64,000 nt of DNA from Chalciporus piperatus (GCA_038093975.1 JBBPTG010000057.1:62001-126000), one strand, 5' to 3'; positions 37,500 to 49,308 are shown, counted from the stretch's first letter. A program made the numbers and translations. The notes: generated by a model not told the origin, from the sequence alone.

Positions 37500-38282
37500 C
37501 TAGTCCCAGACTCGACGCAAGGTGGTGAACCCAGAGAGGAAGATGACGAAGAGAGTGGTGAGGAGTGCAATTAAGGCGGGATGGGCCTTGAATTGTTCGA
37601 GCGCTCCTCCACAGCCTGCGCATGTCCAACCTTGGACAGAAAACAAAGTCCGTCAGTCCAACATCGGACATCAAAACGAAAAAGACGTACCGCTTGCCAA
37701 AGGTGTGTATGCCTGTGGGGTGTACAATGCAAACCGGAGCTGACTGTTCGGTTCGAGGTAACCGGGAGTTGCGACTGCACTTGGACCGCCTGAACCGAAT
37801 ACTTGTAGGGTGTAGCTGGCCTGTACGAGAGTCAAGCTGGGGTTGGCAGTCTGGTAACCATATGGATACCAGACGACGCTTTGTGCATCTCCTGGGATGA
37901 CACCATTTGACGGACCGACTGGATAGGTGTATCCGTTTTCGCAAGCGGCTTGTACGGTTATGGCGGTTGGAACGACAGCGAGGTATGAGAAGTTCCAGCC
38001 GAAGGTGACATATTCACCCGGAGCGATCTTGTAGTAGGAGGTGGATTGGAGAGGAGGCTGGGTGAATATGATCTGGCCTGCGTTACCGTTGGCTGCGATG
38101 GTAGAGACTGACGTTGCGTTTGGGTTGAACCCAGGGCCACCTGTGATACCGAACTGCGGCGCAGATGAGGAAGAGCTTGGTGGTGCGGTGACCGATGCTG
38201 CACCGGTGGCAGAAGGTGCATTCGTGGCAGAAGGAGCATTCGTGGATTGCTGTTGTCTACGTTGCATGTCCGGGTAGCCCAT
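37500..38282 (-). CDS. Secreted or membrane-anchored fungal protein (DUF7137-like), 5' end doubtful
   Basis: Two exons (37691-38282, 37500-37630) give 240 residues from MGYPDMQRRQQQ. The first part is Ser/Thr/Ala/Gln-rich. A folded domain follows with YYKIAPGEYVTFGWNFSYL, VVPTAITVQAACENGYTYPV, VIPGDAQSVVWYPYGYQ and PNSQLRFALYTPQAYTPLA. The last exon gives GWTCAGCGGALEQFKAHPAL and a membrane segment (IALLTTLFVIFLSGFT). This arrangement fits the fungal family I remember as DUF7137, probably at the cell surface. Such proteins should begin with a signal peptide. A good one exists just upstream, but in another frame and without ATG (see findings), so the gene may be damaged or mis-sequenced at its 5' end. 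Function unknown. Confidence 0.65.
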
Positions 38283-38890
38283 GGTGGGGGAGTGAGCGCC
38301 TCTTGGACGGACTTTGAGGACGGAAGGGAGTACACGGGTGTAGAGAGCAAAATCGCGACTGTCAGCCTCACACGCACTCGCCTGGCCGTCGCCGATCTTT
38401 TTTAGTGAGCGTTTTCCACGAGATGTCCGCAGAGAGAGAGCTATATCTGGCACCATCTCACAGCCCCTCCCACGTATAGAACACCGATAGCCGCACAAGG
38501 CTCGGCTTGCAATGGCTTGTCAATTCTGAACCCATATCATCCACCTCGAGCACTTATTGCACTTAAACAGCACTCATCGACGACTCTGGGATTTGAAACA
38601 AGAGAGACAAGGCACAAGGGAATGAGGTAAGCACGATCACGTCAGCTCGTAAAAGATCGGCGACATGTCCAAGATGGCATGTCCTTTCGTAGTTGGAGAC
38701 CTCGAAGAAAGAGAGCAAGAAAAGAGAGCAAGATGTACTCTGATGGAGAGAGAGAAACCCAGAGATCAGCGCTCAGCGGTCGAAGAAACCCCAGCTTGAG
38801 CTCATCGATCTGACGATGACGTCGAAACCAAACTAAGAAAGCCAAGTATTCGGGATAGGGGTCTTCCTCCACTCTTTCGTTCTCTCCAAC
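38283..38890. promoter_or_regulatory. Divergent upstream region
   Basis: Lies between the DUF7137-like gene (-) and the membrane-protein gene (+). The first about 100 bp (38290-38380) still encode a signal-peptide-like sequence on the minus strand. The rest shows no gene. Confidence 0.4.
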
Positions 38891-39909
38891 ATGTCGGACG
38901 TCGAGGAAAAGATCTACCGAATCAGCGCCCAACGGGCACTCGCATGTGGGTCGTTTGCGATCTACATCGCTGCGCAGACATATGCTATGTTGACAACACC
39001 AAACATCAAAGAGGTGACAGACGCAGTGAGTTGAACGTCCACCTCTTGCTTCATCGCTCTAATGTCACGAAGAACTACTACGCGTTTTCGCCAAACACGC
39101 ACTTCATTGTAGTCTTCTTTGCACTATATGTATTCCTGCAATTGGTCTTCATTAGAGATCTCTTTCTCGTCAGAGAAGACCCACAACATCCAACTATGTC
39201 CGAGCGTATCGCTAGGGCTTTATTTCCTGCAGACGATGAAGATTTTGGCCGTCCAGAGGGTTGCCATATTGTGTATCCTCTCTGGTACGCAATCGGAAAC
39301 GTAGGCTTGGGTGAGTCGAAGTCGACCGACCGCGTTGACTGCGCATATAACCACCTCTTAGCTACTTGGTCGGTATTCTGGACCTGGGAATGGTTCTGGT
39401 TAGCTTTCGCAGTAGCGACCGTCAACCTGCTCATCCAGCTATTCTCCGGTTTCGTCGTACTCGGCCATTTCGGATTCGACCATTGCACCGCAAACGAACC
39501 CGCTGTCCAATTCGTCTCAAAGCCGCTCGGAGGTATCTCTCTTATCCTCTTCCTCGACAACTTGGCTGTCGCCACGGTACGTCTGAAATTTGCACCACCC
39601 GTAACGTTCACTCAATAAGTACATAGAAATATCCCGGCCCTCCTTCGGCAATCCCCCAGATCATTATCCTTTGGGTCCTCGCACGCATGGTACGGTGGAT
39701 TTCCTTCGCAGATACTCAGCTTGACCACTGATGACTCTCAGGGCTCAACCTCTGATTATCTTTTCGATTTCGGTGTCCTCTACGGTGTGGTCGCGCTTTG
39801 GATTGGCCAACCCACCTGGTGGCCTACACTTGCACTGACCACCGCTGTCATAGTCTGGAGACTATACAGCGATGCGTATGCCTTGCACCTCCCCGAGGAA
39901 TTGAAATGA
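38891..39909 (+). CDS. Multi-pass membrane protein, family not recognised
   Basis: The start MSDVEEKIYRISAQRALA opens a hydrophobic protein with roughly 6-7 membrane segments: ALACGSFAIYIAAQTYAML, FIVVFFALYVFLQLVFI, CHIVYPLWYAIGNVGLA, WFWLAFAVATVNLLIQLF, GGISLILFLDNLAVAT, IPQIIILWVLARM, and FGVLYGVVALWIGQPTWW near the end. Five exons; exon 1 is 38891-39025 and ends at a GTGAGT donor. The last joins are ...VAT to KYPGPPSAIPQ (acceptor near 39627) and ...ARM to GSTSDYLFDFG (acceptor near 39741). The stop is TGA at 39907-39909 after LHLPEELK. No catalytic motif is seen, and I cannot name a substrate or family. Confidence 0.7.
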
Positions 39910-40038
39910 TCAAGTCTTTCCACTCTTACACAAACAAGAAGCTCTGTACTCACGTCACTCCATCGATTCTGTATCAATATTCTCTCCATGTATCGTGTAT
40001 TATACAAGACTCATACAACATCTACCAATTCCAGGCTC

Positions 40039-41491
40039 TTAATTTGGCTGACTATCGTTGACGGTCGCATAAAACTCTCTGGCAATCCGAAGTTGAGCCT
40101 GCCTGCCAGTCTCGTTTGGCAGATCCGGAATGCCTCTGATGACAAGGTACTTGCGACCCGTCAGGAGTTCGGGCGTGACTTTGAAAGGGTCAACGTCCGA
40201 GCTCGCAGCGTTCAAAACGTCGTGCGAGCCTGTAACGACGCCGCCTGCTTCCTGGGCGATCACAATACCAGCCTGCAACGTCACATCAATCGCATCAATA
40301 CAAGTAGGAAACTGGTGACCGTGAAAACTATCACTCACGCAGACGTCCCACGGCCTAATAGTAATATTCATCAACACCATGACATCAGCGCCACTACTCG
40401 TTCGACACAACCCACACTCACCAGCATCCAATCTCCCTGATAATCGCGTCAACCTTCCAAAACATGTTTGTGAATACCAGAGATGGACTCACCAATACAT
40501 ATCCAACCCCCCCTGCGCTACCATCGAAAAGTTCAGCGCCGCACTCCCCATCGAGCGCAACGACTGTGCCATTTGTCCACCAGGCACAGAACTATCGCCA
40601 GCAAGTTTCACAAACGATCCTGCCTTGTCGTGGATCGCCGGCGTGCCCCGGTCAGAGCCCCATTCGATGGCTACGTTCACCAGAATAAGTCGATCAATTG
40701 GGGTACAAGTACGATGGAGAGGGAGAAACTGTATTTACCGATTTGGGCTTTGGAGAGGGAGGCAAGGGGTTTCGGAGATGCGAGGGGGAGTTTTTGTGGT
40801 TGACCGGTACCCCGTGTGAGATATGATCCTTGTCCTTCGATTCCGGTGTACTAGAGAGGTAAGAGGGTCAGCAATATGAACGCTTTGTTCCGATGCGAAA
40901 GAAAATGCGGGAGGACGAAGAGCTCACGAGATGTTCGAGGAAGGGGTTGTATACTACACCGAGGACTGGACGTTTTTGGTAGATCAACCCGAGGGAGATA
41001 CAGCAAAAGGGAAAGCCATGAATAAAGTTGGTGGTTCCATCTGCGATGGATGAGTCAAGTGAGCCCACTGGAATGGAGCGGAGCGTATATACGCACCGAT
41101 AGGGTCCACGCAGAACGTCGGCTCATCTGTCAACTCGGGACGCGTCCCAGCAGAATACGACTCCTCGCCGATGCTGATGAACACGCCATTTCATCCATCA
41201 CCAAGGCGTCGCGATTATTAGGCCCAGTCAAAACTCCTTACTCCGGCGATCATAAACGATCACTCACAAGTTGAACGAAGGGTAGGCCTTCTTGATCTCG
41301 CTCATGACGAGATTCTCGACAGCGACGTCGTACTGCGTCACCAAATCGACCGAGTTCTTCTTTTCGTTCACATCAGACGTAGATTGGATGGCTTGAGAGC
41401 CTTCGAGGATGAGTGTGCCTGCGGTACGGGCGAGGTTGACCGTGAAGGCGAGGATCGAACGCAGCTCGGAGGGACCAAGTGTCACTGACAT
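40039..41491 (-). CDS. Inositol monophosphatase-family enzyme, copy 1
   Basis: Mg2+-dependent, Li+-sensitive phosphatase that likely converts myo-inositol monophosphates to inositol; cytosolic. The start at 41491 is MSVTLGPSELRSILAF. Metal-site motifs are all present: GEESYS (motif 1), DPIDGTTNFIHGFPF (motif 2, joined across an intron), and WDVCAGIVIAQEAGG (motif 3, with the two halves joined at a phase 0 intron). [20 protein letters not shown] and VAIEWGSDRG also fit the family. About 8 exons; the end is VNDSQPN with TAA at 40039-40041. Its nearest neighbour upstream on the same strand is a clear paralogue, so this is a tandem duplication. In fungi, quinate-cluster proteins are also IMPase-like, but no other qa genes are near. 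Confidence 0.92.
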
Positions 41492-41787
41492 GATGGTGGT
41501 TGAAGAGATGAGATGAGAAGATGTGTCTAAGAGGTAGATTGAGATGCCACCAACTCGAATGCCTCCTGTGCCGACGAACTCCACATCGATGGTCGCGACC
41601 CACGGCTATATGTACACCAACCGTAGATCTCCCCTGTAGATCCACGAACGTGCAGCCGCGGGTAATCCGTCTAATATGTAAAAGTCCTTGCAATATTGAT
41701 GCAGCCTGAATAACATCCCGATACCACACCATCTACGCTCTCGCCCGTATCCAGATATTGAATAGTTCTTCGCAAGTTCTTCGCCTA

Positions 41788-43182
41788 CTACATGTAGTTC
41801 CCCACCTGGCCCCGTAGCATCGAAGAGGTATCCCCAACGGATTCATAAAACTCTTTCGCGATACGCATTTGCGCATCCCTCCCACTCTCCTCTTGTGTCG
41901 ATGAGATAGTTCTGACGACTAGAAATTCGCGTCCCATGAGGGCTTCCGGGGTAAGCGTGAAGGGATGTTCAGATGTGAGGAGAGAACGAGACGTCACAAC
42001 ACCGCCTGCTTCTTGTATAATGACGATCGCAGCCTGGAGGGATGCATCAGTATGACAGGCCAGCTAGACGTGTCACGGACTCACACAGACATCCCAGGGC
42101 CTGATGACAGCGTTAGCATAAACACATAGGTAACAAAGAGTTGCTCACCAGCATCCGATCTCCCTGATTAATGTGTAAGATCAGATGACGTTCCAAATCA
42201 TGACCTACACATAAATCTCACCAGCAGACGTCGATACCGCCCTGAGCGACCAGACAAAAGTTCAGTGCTCCACTCCCTGTCGTTCGAAGCGAATGTGCCA
42301 TCCGTCCGCGTTCCACCGCAGCGGGGTCGGCAGCAAGGCGCATATATGCATCACACTTTGAGTTGATTACCGGCGTAGCTCGGTCAGAGCCCCATTCGAC
42401 ATCTAAGATCGTGGTTTGTATGATGATCAAGCGAGAATTGACAACGACTGGGGGGAAACACACCGATCAATGCATGGGATAGAGAGGAAAGTAGCTTCGG
42501 AGATGCCAATGGAAGCTTCATCGGCTGGTCGGAGCCCCGGGTGAGGTACGACCCCTGTCCCTCGACAGCTGTATACTGCGAGGACATGAGTGTAAACCAC
42601 CACGCACGAGATTACATCCATGTACTCACCAGATGGTCCAGGAATGGGTTGTAAACGACGCCCAGAACGGCACGTTTCTGATAGATGAGACCGAGGGAGA
42701 TGCAGCAAAAAGGAAACCCATGAACGAAGTTGGTGGTCCCGTCTAACGTTACGTGGTGTCTGAGACCCAAAATTCGGCGAATGAAATTCTAACGCACCGA
42801 TGGGATCGACGCAGAACGTCGGGTCGTCCGTCAGTTCGGGGCGTACGCCAGACGAATACGATTCCTCTCCGATACTATTACAACAAGCGCGCGTGTGGCA
42901 GACATTAAAGCATCCGTGCCAGAAGTCTCCGCGCCGAGAAGAAATGACTTACAATTTGAAGCTCGGATAAGTTTTCTCGATCTCGCTCATGACGAGGTTC
43001 TCGACGGCGACATCATACTCTGTAACTAGATCTGCTGAGTTCTTCTTCTCGTTGATAAAGGAAGCAGATTGTATTGCTTGGGAGCCTTCTAGGATGATTG
43101 TCCCTGCGAGACGGGCGAGTTTGGTGGTGAAGGTGAGAATGGAGCGCAGCTCGACGGCTCCTAGAGATGGTGTGGTCATCAT
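41788..43182 (-). CDS. Inositol monophosphatase-family enzyme, copy 2 (diverged motif)
   Basis: Paralogue of the gene just downstream, with the same exon plan. The start at 43182 is [18 protein letters not shown], then [20 protein letters not shown]. The metal-site motifs GEESYS and [15 protein letters not shown] are intact. The third motif is [15 protein letters not shown]: the Gly of the usual WDxxAG is Ala here. It also carries a different C-terminal stretch, ending LRGQVGNYM (stop at 41788-41790), and Cys replacing Met or Ser in several places ([16 protein letters not shown]). It is probably still an active phosphatase because the metal-binding Asp is kept, but it may differ in rate or substrate. 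It shares a short divergent promoter with the proteasome gene. Confidence 0.9.
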
Positions 43183-43430
43183 TCAAAACCACGTCGTGAG
43201 CTAACCCGTGTCGGTTGGTGTCTGACATAGACAGCCTCGTGTCTGGGACGAAGACTTCATTGGTATACATGTAGTCCAAGTGTAGTCTCGAGTGTAGCTA
43301 AGTGTAGTCCCGATATCTACGAACGCAAAAGGCAGTTGCTTCCCATCACCGCACCGCGACGCGCGTCGAGATGGAGCGTCATTTAGCATCGACCTGTCAC
43401 TCCAGCTCTCTTCTACCCCATCCATAGATC
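43183..43430. promoter_or_regulatory. Short bidirectional promoter region
   Basis: 248 bp separate the ATG of phosphatase copy 2 (-) and the ATG of the proteasome alpha5 gene (+). Confidence 0.5.
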
Positions 43431-44440
43431 ATGTTCTTGACGCGCTCAGAGTACGGTAAGTCACACACACAATACACCAACCCCGTAATCCCTTGACGAC
43501 CGTCCCTTTCCAGATCGCGGTGTCAACACCTTCTCGCCAGAAGGTCGATTGTTCCAAGGTAAGCATACACCCTTGAACGTCCATACACCCTCTCTAAGCG
43601 ATGATCTAGTCGAATATGCAATCGAGGCTATCAAAGTGTGTTCGCGATCTATCCCTTATCCCTGTATCCCTGCATTAATCACCCCTCACCCATCCACCAG
43701 CTCGGCTCGACAACCATCGGCGTCTGCACCCCCACCGGCGTCGTTCTCGGTGTCGAGAAGCGCGTTCAATCACCTCTCCTCGAATCCAGTTCCATCGAGA
43801 AAATCATGGAGATCGATACTCACCTCGGCTGCGCCATGTCCGGTCTCACAGCAGACGCGCGTACGATGATCGACCACGCACGTGTAACGGCCCAGAACCA
43901 TTCATTCACGTATGACGAACGTATCAAGGTAGAGAGCGCCACACAGGCGGTGTGTGATCTTGCCCTCAGGTTCGGTGAGAGTGTACATGACGAAGAGGCG
44001 ATGATGAGTCGGCCGTTTGGTGTCGCGCTGCTTATTGCAGGTATTGACGAGTTGGGACCACAATTGTGAGTGACATGAAAGATGTATTCTTCGACGTCGT
44101 TCATCAGATTCGTGAACGTCACAGATACCACACGGATCCTTCAGGGACGTCCATGCGATATGATGCAAAAGCGATTGGATCTGGTTCAGAAGCAGCACAG
44201 AGCGAGCTTCAGGACAAGTGGTACAAAGTAAGTCTCAGAATACGCCGACTTTCTGCCCGACTGACGCGCTTTTAGCAAATGACTCTCCTGGAAGCTAAAA
44301 CACTGACGCTGCGGGTACTGAAACAAGTGATGGAGGAGAAACTTGATCACCACAACGTCCAGCTTGCACAGGTTACTCCTGAAAAGGGATTCGAGATCTT
44401 GGATGAGGTCAAGCTAAAGGAAATAATTGATACAATGTAA
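43431..44440 (+). CDS. PUP2: 20S proteasome subunit alpha type 5
   Basis: Outer-ring subunit of the 20S proteasome. The start MFLTRSEY is followed by an intron, then [15 protein letters not shown], an intron, VEYAIEAIK, an intron, [39 protein letters not shown] is the alpha-subunit N-terminal signature; forming it requires both introns to be removed. Further landmarks: [37 protein letters not shown] (split by an intron), [20 protein letters not shown], and the tail [17 protein letters not shown]. The ending LKEIIDTM precedes TAA at 44438-44440. The pattern GSTxIGxxTxxGVxLxxEKR with YHxDPSGT and [10 protein letters not shown] is specific for alpha5. About 250 residues, as expected. Symbol by analogy to yeast Pup2. 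Confidence 0.96.
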
Positions 44441-45996
44441 TTCTAGTGGTAGGCATCATATTTCATCACGTGTTCCATCCTCTGGCTACTTGGGTGAATA
44501 GTCAGAATACAATCCATATACACGAAGGTATGTATGCTCGTTCGTCCAAGACTGCGATAACTAAACAGCCGAAATTTCAACTGCAGCATGAAGCACCTCT
44601 GCTGGAGAACCATCCTCTGCAAGAACATGGGTATCTTTCACAACTCTGTTCACCTCGTCAACCTGCTCTGTTACCCCCAGAGAGCCAGGCAACCTGAGTA
44701 CATGCTGCATGTATTGTGAGTAGATCCTCGGATGGAAGTGGTTACCTGCCGGGATTGGGAGTGGTGCGACTTAGTAAAAACAATACCACTTGGCATAAAT
44801 TTTGTAGGTTTTGAGGTTTTCCCAATGTACTCCCGGAGTAGCCCGAAGTTCTTGAACGACCCGTCGACGATTCAAAGCGATAGGTGACGGAGCATAAAGA
44901 ATCGGATAACCTAGTACTAGTTAGTGCTCGAGCAAGCTTGTTTGAATTCAAGGATTTGAGTTTGAAAATCTGTTTGATGACTTGTTGATGACCACAATTA
45001 TTCAGTACTTCTATGATCTATCGGAATCCTCTCTGCTTGAGAAGCGACATTCAAACTTTTCGCGAGACGGTGACCCGCCTTCACTACGAAGGTTTCATCA
45101 ATCTATCATTTACGGGATTTGAAACCCAAGGCGGGCCAAGGGCCCCCCAGCTGTGGGCGTGCCCAGGGCAACACTGGTCGATGCATAATATGGTACGAGT
45201 GGCTCGCATCGAATTCGAATGCGTTTCTTCTCCCGGCAGCGACCACAAACTCCCTTGAAAATTGTCAGGTTGGTGCGTGTGCGGGATACCATACCATACC
45301 CCCTGAGATTTACTCGGGTCTTAAGATTGCTTGACAGTGCACTCCCTCGTATCGACGAGCGGCAGCCGGCAGCCGGTCACCTCACATCGACTGTTGTATG
45401 GTATATGAGGTCTGTCGTGGGAGACTAGCCGGTCACCAGACAAGCAAGCATTCATAAACGAGTCGAAGTTCCACAAGTATTACTACTGCTGTCACTGATT
45501 GACTACGTCATTTTGACATAGCCGTCTCAGGCTGTCACTCCCCCCACCACGCTAAGTAAGCCGATGAAAGACGGAGCCCCACCTATTATCCACGAGCACC
45601 ATGCGACGTCACGGTTCAGATCCTGTTCAATCGTTCACTAAAACATGTTATCAAGGTATGCTCCTTCATACGCTGACTGAGATCATTGTATCGGCATGGC
45701 TAACCATCGTGGCGTTCATGGGCAAACTCCATTCTAAGCCGTAGGTTACGGCGTTTCGCAAGGGATAAATCCGACGGTGACGCGCTCCGGTCATTCACGC
45801 GGAAACACATCTGTTGACATCTACCCCGAATCTGTACGTATCTTCTCTGGAGCGGGCCGTGAACGGGCGGCCCTCCGTGCTCAAATATGCCCAACCAGGC
45901 GAAGAATCATTTCTTTGCTATCCCTTTTCTCCCCCACTTGCCTTGCTCCCTTGCCAAGGTACCATAGGAACGAAAGAGGAGCTGAAAAACCCGACG
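44441..45996. other. Gene-poor intergenic stretch
   Basis: About 1.5 kb between proteasome alpha5 and sugar transporter copy 2, both on the plus strand. It must hold the transporter promoter near its right end. A small palindrome CTAGTACTAG occurs near 44912. I see no gene with recognisable content; the short frames lack splice support. Confidence 0.45.
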
Positions 45997-48380
45997 ATGG
46001 CGCAGACACAACACGTTCCGAGTAATCGACGGGCTGTATTGCTTGCTATTTTCATTGCGTTTGGTAAGGCCCATAAATACACCTAAGGTCTTGTGAAGCT
46101 GATCTACTGTTCTTTTCCAGGAGGTACGGTTTTTTTACCGCTTGTCTAGCCAGTGTGAGTATTGTTCGTTACGGTCCTCGCTTTTATTGCGGCTGTGGTA
46201 TTAATACGTTCCCTTCCAGTAGCCTAACTTGTATTGCAAGGTTTCCTCTTCGGATATGATATTGGTGTGATCTCGGTGCGTCATTCGGTCCCGGTTGAGT
46301 TGAGCGTGCGTTGTTCACCTAGTGTCAGGGGATATTGATCATGCCGGACTTCATCCGGCGCTTCGGAGAAGTTAACTCTGATGGGACGTATTACTTGTCT
46401 AGTTCGCGGCAAAGTATCATCACATCGCTCTTATCTGCTGGGTGAGTACTTCCTCTTATTACGACGAGGCACTCCGCTGATTAGTTCATCTTGTGTAGGA
46501 CGTTTGTGTAAGAATCCATCTTCAACAAAGCTGTCAGTCAGATTTTGATCATGAAAATGTCGTTGCAGCGGTGCTTTGGGACAGGCTTTCACGACAGACA
46601 GAATGGGTCGCCGTGGGTCTATCCTCATATGGTCAGCTATATTCACCGTGGGGGTGGCCATCCAAACCGCAACCACATACTCCATCGTCCAAATCACTAT
46701 CGGACGATTCATTGCCGGTTTGGGAGTCGGTGCACTATCAGGTTCGATTCCACTCCTCCTCCCGAGTCTTACCATTACATGCTGATTATTTGTTCGATCC
46801 AAAGCAATCGTGCCACTGTACAACGGCGAGACGGCACCCAAGTCTATTCGTGGCATGATGCTCGTGCTCTATCAACTTCAGATCATCTTTGGTATATTCT
46901 TGAGTTACATCCTCGATCTTGCGACGCATACGATCGAGGGCTCGGCGTCGTGGCGTGTCCCGGTTGCTTTGCAGATGGTATGGGGGCTGATTCTGCTCTC
47001 TGGTATTTTCTTCCTACCGGAATCTCCGTAAGTTCTCCCTGTGGCCCTCTGGTGTATATTTGCTTATGTCGATGCGAATAGTCGTCATCTTTTGGGCATG
47101 GGTCGGGAGGACGAAGCCCGTGCTGTAATTGCAGAGCTCAACTCCGTTCCTGCTGACTCTGATGTCGTCGAAGCACACGTCGCTGAGCTCGCTGAAGCTA
47201 TCAGAGCCGAGAACGAGGGTGGTAAGGCAACCTGGGCCGAGTGCTTCTCGACGCGTAACGCCTTGTGGAAACGTACGGGTAACGGAATGATGCTCCAGTT
47301 CATTCAACAGCTCAACGGACAGAACTTCTATTGTACGTGTCAACGACTTTGGAAGTGCTCCCGTTTCCGACTAAGCCAACGAACAGATTACTACGGAGAC
47401 ACTTTCTTCCAGAGTGCGGGAACTCAGTAGGTCTTGGCCGTGTAACAGGTTAAATGGGTCTTTGATCGATTGGGTTGTAGGCTTTCACCATATGTGATCC
47501 AAACTATTCTTGGAGCTGTCTCGGTCGCTGGAACGATCCCTGCTTTGATCCTCATCGAAACCTGGGGTCGTCGTCGCGTAAGTCTCCCTCCCCCCTCTTC
47601 CGCCCTCCACAACCCTTACCCTTTCCATGCCCAGTCCCTCTTAACAGGTGCCATCTGGGAAGCCGTATGCGCCCTCATCGCTGGACTCGTCGGTCACTAC
47701 ACCCTTGCCCCCGCGGGAACCCCAGCCTCCCAACTCACCTCCCGCAACAAGAGTGGTGGAGACACTCTGATCGCCTTCGCTATCCTTCACGTGTTTGGAT
47801 TCTCAATGTTTTGGGGACCGACACCGTGGGTGTATCTTGGGGAGAGTTTCCCACTGCGAGTGAGGTCCAAGTGTATTGCATTGGGAAGTGCAACGAGTGA
47901 GTCTATCCTTGACGGTTTTGAGAGAGTTTGTTGAACGAAACCAAACACGAAATTGTGTAGATTGGATTTGGAACTTCCTTCTGTCGTTCTTCGCCCCCCG
48001 TATTGCAGCAAAGTAAGAGCGCTAGCAGCATTCCCGTTACTCCCTCGCTGATTCCTTTTTCCCCCTTACGCTCACAGAATCGGGCCACTGATCCTGTTGA
48101 TCTTCTTTGGCATGCTCATGTTTGGTTACGCATACGTATGGCTTGCAATTCCCGAGACTAAGGGGCTCAGTCTTGAAGAGGTGCGCTCCTTCCTCTGCCA
48201 GACTCTCATAATACTATGGGCGTCGATCGCTGATCATAATAACGCGTGTCGTAGGTCGATGAGATGTACCGCGCAGGCGTCAAGCCTTGGAACTCGGCGT
48301 CGTGGAAGCCGAGTGTGAAACACCAGCACTCGACGGAGATGGAAAACGAGGTGCATGAGAAGGCCGATCAGATGGCGTAG
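45997..48380 (+). CDS. MFS sugar transporter, copy 2
   Basis: Twelve-segment hexose-transporter-type MFS protein. The start at 45997 gives MAQTQHVPSNRRAVLLAIFI. Landmarks: FLFGYDIGVIS, GILIMPDFIRRFGEVNSDGT, DRMGRRGSILIWSAIFTVG, IGRFIAGLGVGALS, PLYNGETAPKSIRG, MVWGLILLSGIFFLPESPRH, MMLQFIQQLNGQNFYYYGDT, GPTPWVYLGESFPLRVRSK and IPETKGLSLEEVDEMYRAG. The tail EVHEKADQMA ends at TAG 48378-48380. About 14 exons with introns at the same places as copy 1 (33585-36027). It is probably a monosaccharide/H+ symporter at the plasma membrane; the sugar is unknown. The exon structure around 46125-46260 is the least certain part. Confidence 0.9.
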
Positions 48381-48645
48381 GCACGTAATTAAATAATGAT
48401 CTCGACGACTTTGGTGTTTTGTTTTGAACGACTCATGTGGATGTCGGTTGCAACCTCACGAAGAGCTGGTCGACGCAATTTTTTTTACCATATTAGTGAC
48501 GAGACTCATGGAAACCAGGAGACGATCTATAGCAATGAATCATGTACGATTGCTAGCTCTCCCGCTGAGTGTTCACTTTTTAGTTCTTCAAACTATCAGG
48601 AGCACGAATGGGTAAGGAATGTTTGCAGAACTCTACACAACCAAC
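48381..48645. other. Convergent 3' spacer
   Basis: About 265 bp between the sugar transporter (+) and the RidA gene (-). No gene is seen. Confidence 0.4.
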
Positions 48646-49308
48646 TCACCTGGCAATGCACTCGATCTCGAAGAGGACATCCTTTGGGAGTCGTGCGACC
48701 TCGACTGCTGAACGGGCAGGCTTGTGGTCCCCAAAGAACTTGGCATAGATACCATTGACGGTAGTGAAGTGGTTCATGTCCTTTAAAAACACCTGTCGTC
48801 ACGGGAACGGAACAGGATCGGTTGGGCCATCCACGCACGGGTAAGGTTCAAGTTGTCGAAGGGGGAGAGACTCACGGTAGTCTTTACGACGCGACCGACG
48901 TCAGACCCGCTCGCTTCGAGGACTGCTTTGAGGTTTGCGAGGGCTTGTTCTGTCTGTGATTCGATACCGCCTGCGACGATTTCCATGGTAGAAGGGACGA
49001 GAGGGATACATCCGGAGACGAAGACGAGGTCGCCTGCTTTAATGGCTTGGGAGTATGGTCCGATCGCAGACGGGGCAGCTGTTCCGGGGGAAAGTGGTGA
49101 GAGTGAGAGTAGGGGCTGGATGCAGAGGATTGGGATACATACCTTTGGTTGCGACTGGGGAGAGAGAATGGTGGGTGGTTACGGTCGACATCTTCCTGGT
49201 GTAGTGGATGTCGGCGAGTGGACGTCGAGTGAGAGTCGCTGTCGTCGAGTAGAGACGCACAGATGACTTTGGCAGTTGCAGAATCGATCTGGCGATGATT
49301 CTCGACAT
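48646..49308 (-). CDS. RidA/YjgF/UK114-family imine deaminase, with mitochondrial leader
   Basis: Hydrolyses reactive enamine/imine intermediates made by PLP enzymes and so protects branched-chain amino acid metabolism. Exon 1 (49143-49308) starts [20 protein letters not shown], an Arg/Ser-rich, acid-poor leader like that of yeast Mmf1. A second ATG at 49191 in the same frame gives [16 protein letters not shown], which would make a cytosolic form. Exon 2 from 49078 gives [20 protein letters not shown], then [20 protein letters not shown], and ends VGRVVKTT. Exon 3 gives [20 protein letters not shown], then [20 protein letters not shown] and CIAR. The Arg of [12 protein letters not shown] and the terminal Glu are the known ligand-binding positions of the family. 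An inverted broken copy lies at 51506-51688. Confidence 0.92.

Noticed and set aside
46739..46800. GGTTCGATTCC resembling a tRNA B box
   Set aside because: It is the 5' end of an intron in the sugar transporter; no A box or cloverleaf surrounds it.
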